Below, in pieces: positions 22,091 through 22,919 of a stretch of 22,919 nt of DNA. Under the pieces are notes generated by a model that did not search any database, had not been told where the DNA came from, and saw only the letters and a program-made list of their open reading frames with translations. Position numbers and translations under genes: made by a program. The DNA is taken from assembly GCA_018644785.1 (NCBI GenBank), contig JABGPV010000048.1, positions 1-22,919 of the forward strand, read 5' to 3'. The number at the start of each line of letters is the position of its first letter. Within the stretch, counting starts at the first letter, position 1. Source of the DNA: Deltaproteobacteria bacterium (GTDB lineage Bacteria > Desulfobacterota > DSM-4660 > Desulfatiglandales > Desulfatiglandaceae).

Positions 22091-22919
22091 CTACTTTACC
22101 CCTCCCATCTCCGGCGCGAAAAAGAACAACACGGCGATAATGGTGTAGAGCACCAGCATCTGCAGTCCATTGAGCCAGTTGGACTTCCCATCCAGGCAGA
22201 TCTGCGTTGTGAGCAGCACCGCGCCTGCAACGGCAACGATTTCATGATATCCGAAGTGAAGGTTGATGGGATGGCCGAAGAGGTACGATGTAAAGACCAG
22301 CAGCGGTACAACGAGTAGCGCCACCTGTGAACTGGCGTTGACGGCCACTTCAATACACAAATCCATTTTGTTTTTCATGGCCATTCGGACGGCGGTGGTC
22401 TGGGCCGCAACATTTCCGATGATGGCAATGATCACAACCCCCATGAACAGATGGGTCAGTCCGAAAGCTTTTTCAACCACTATCACTGAACCCGCTACAA
22501 AATCTGAAATAACAGCGATGAAAAAGCTGGAGATGCCGAGAATGATGGCGGCTTTCTTTTTGCTCCACAGTTTTCCAGGCGGTATCTCCTCCGCGGGCTC
22601 TTTATCATCCGGGGCCTGATTATCTTTGGAAAAGAGGGTATAAATAAGGCTGCCGATATAGGATAGGAAAAGCATGATGGCAATCCAAAGCGAAAGAACA
22701 AAGGTTTCGTCATGGGTCATTGCGCCGGCGACGCCCTTTGAAACCTCCTGGTAGACGGTGGGGATAAAGAGCGCCAAAGCCGCGATGATGAGCCCCGTTG
22801 AAAAGTCGCTCACCCGGGCTACGGAAAAACGCTGTGTCCCGTTCTTCAGGCCTCCCGCCAACATGGCGTGCCCCATGACGAACAGCAGGTTTCCGATGAT
22901 GGCACCGGTCATGGCGGCT
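22091..22919 (-). CDS. Calcium/proton exchanger (CaCA/CAX family), C-terminal part
   Basis: The open frame continues to the right edge, so the N-terminus is missing; Met at 22912 is internal (preceded by AA). The visible part starts TGAIIGNLLFVMGHAMLAGG, the first alpha-repeat, and carries GLTHLFMGVVIIAIIGNVAA in the second. Standard CAX proteins have GNAAEH in the second repeat; here it reads GNVAAQT, replacing the conserved acidic residue and His, so the ion preference may differ. An acidic cytosolic loop (DDKEPAEE) separates the halves, as is usual for the family. Family members exchange Ca2+ or Mn2+ for H+. Being the first gene seen in the run upstream of ClC and the P-type ATPase, it may belong to the same operon. 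Confidence 0.85.
   Translation of the reverse strand, partial: AAMTGAIIGNLLFVMGHAMLAGGLKNGTQRFSVARVSDFSTGLIIAALALFIPTVYQEVSKGVAGAMTHDETFVLSLWIAIMLFLSYIGSLIYTLFSKDNQAPDDKEPAEEIPPGKLWSKKKAAIILGISSFFIAVISDFVAGSVIVVEKAFGLTHLFMGVVIIAIIGNVAAQTTAVRMAMKNKMDLCIEVAVNASSQVALLVVPLLVFTSYLFGHPINLHFGYHEIVAVAGAVLLTTQICLDGKSNWLNGLQMLVLYTIIAVLFFFAPEMGGVK

Noticed and set aside
1..22919. CRISPR array, tRNA or rRNA genes
   Set aside because: I found no regularly spaced repeats of suitable size and no recognisable RNA gene signatures.

Overview
The window reads like part of a chromosome from an uncultured sulfate-reducer-like bacterium (Desulfobacterota is my best guess). This rests on gene families only: an RpoN-derived domain, HMA-like/DUF5132 metal genes, a ClC channel, partner-switching regulators and many toxin-antitoxin and transposon remnants. 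I could not run a search, so the taxonomy is inference.

The left third (1-7.9 kb) is a patchwork with clear signs of decay. A transposase runs off the left edge. Next come a 5'-truncated sugar transferase and the last ~58 codons of a SpoIIE/PP2C-type phosphatase, followed by an intact anti-sigma-factor kinase and STAS antagonist. A sensory/transport locus follows: a periplasmic family-5 substrate-binding protein carrying an extra C-terminal Cache-like domain, then a HAMP-PAS-HisKA_2 histidine kinase, a convergent phosphate-selective-type porin and a response-regulator fragment. The kinase and the porin are each cut by one in-frame stop exactly where their families have tryptophan.

The middle (7.9-10.2 kb) holds two complete type II toxin-antitoxin pairs, both with PIN toxins. 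They are bracketed by two 108-bp direct repeats (5 mismatches), each derived from the 3' end of a D-2-hydroxyacid dehydrogenase gene. This looks like a small inserted or recombined cassette.

The right half (10.2-22.9 kb) is one long run of minus-strand genes. In transcription order it encodes: a Ca2+/H+ exchanger (partial), a ClC channel with CBS domains, a P1B-like P-type ATPase with an N-terminal HMA-like domain, two small one-TM proteins, an HMA-like protein fused to the RpoN-box end of sigma-54, a third small one-TM protein, an HMA-like protein with a membrane hairpin, two divergent PilT-like ATPases, an HMA-DUF454 protein, a DUF1345 membrane protein and a diadenylate-cyclase-like protein. 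Four of these proteins share an H-x-x-x-G-R-x-R opening typical of an HMA-like fold, and three of those share a central cysteine.

The P-type ATPase, HMA-DUF454 protein and small membrane proteins together match what I remember of ferrosome (fez) clusters, which build membrane-bounded iron stores. My main hypothesis is therefore a ferrosome-type or related metal-storage organelle locus. Its PilT-like pair, RpoN-box fusion, cyclase-like protein and ion transporters would be additions I do not recognise from described systems.
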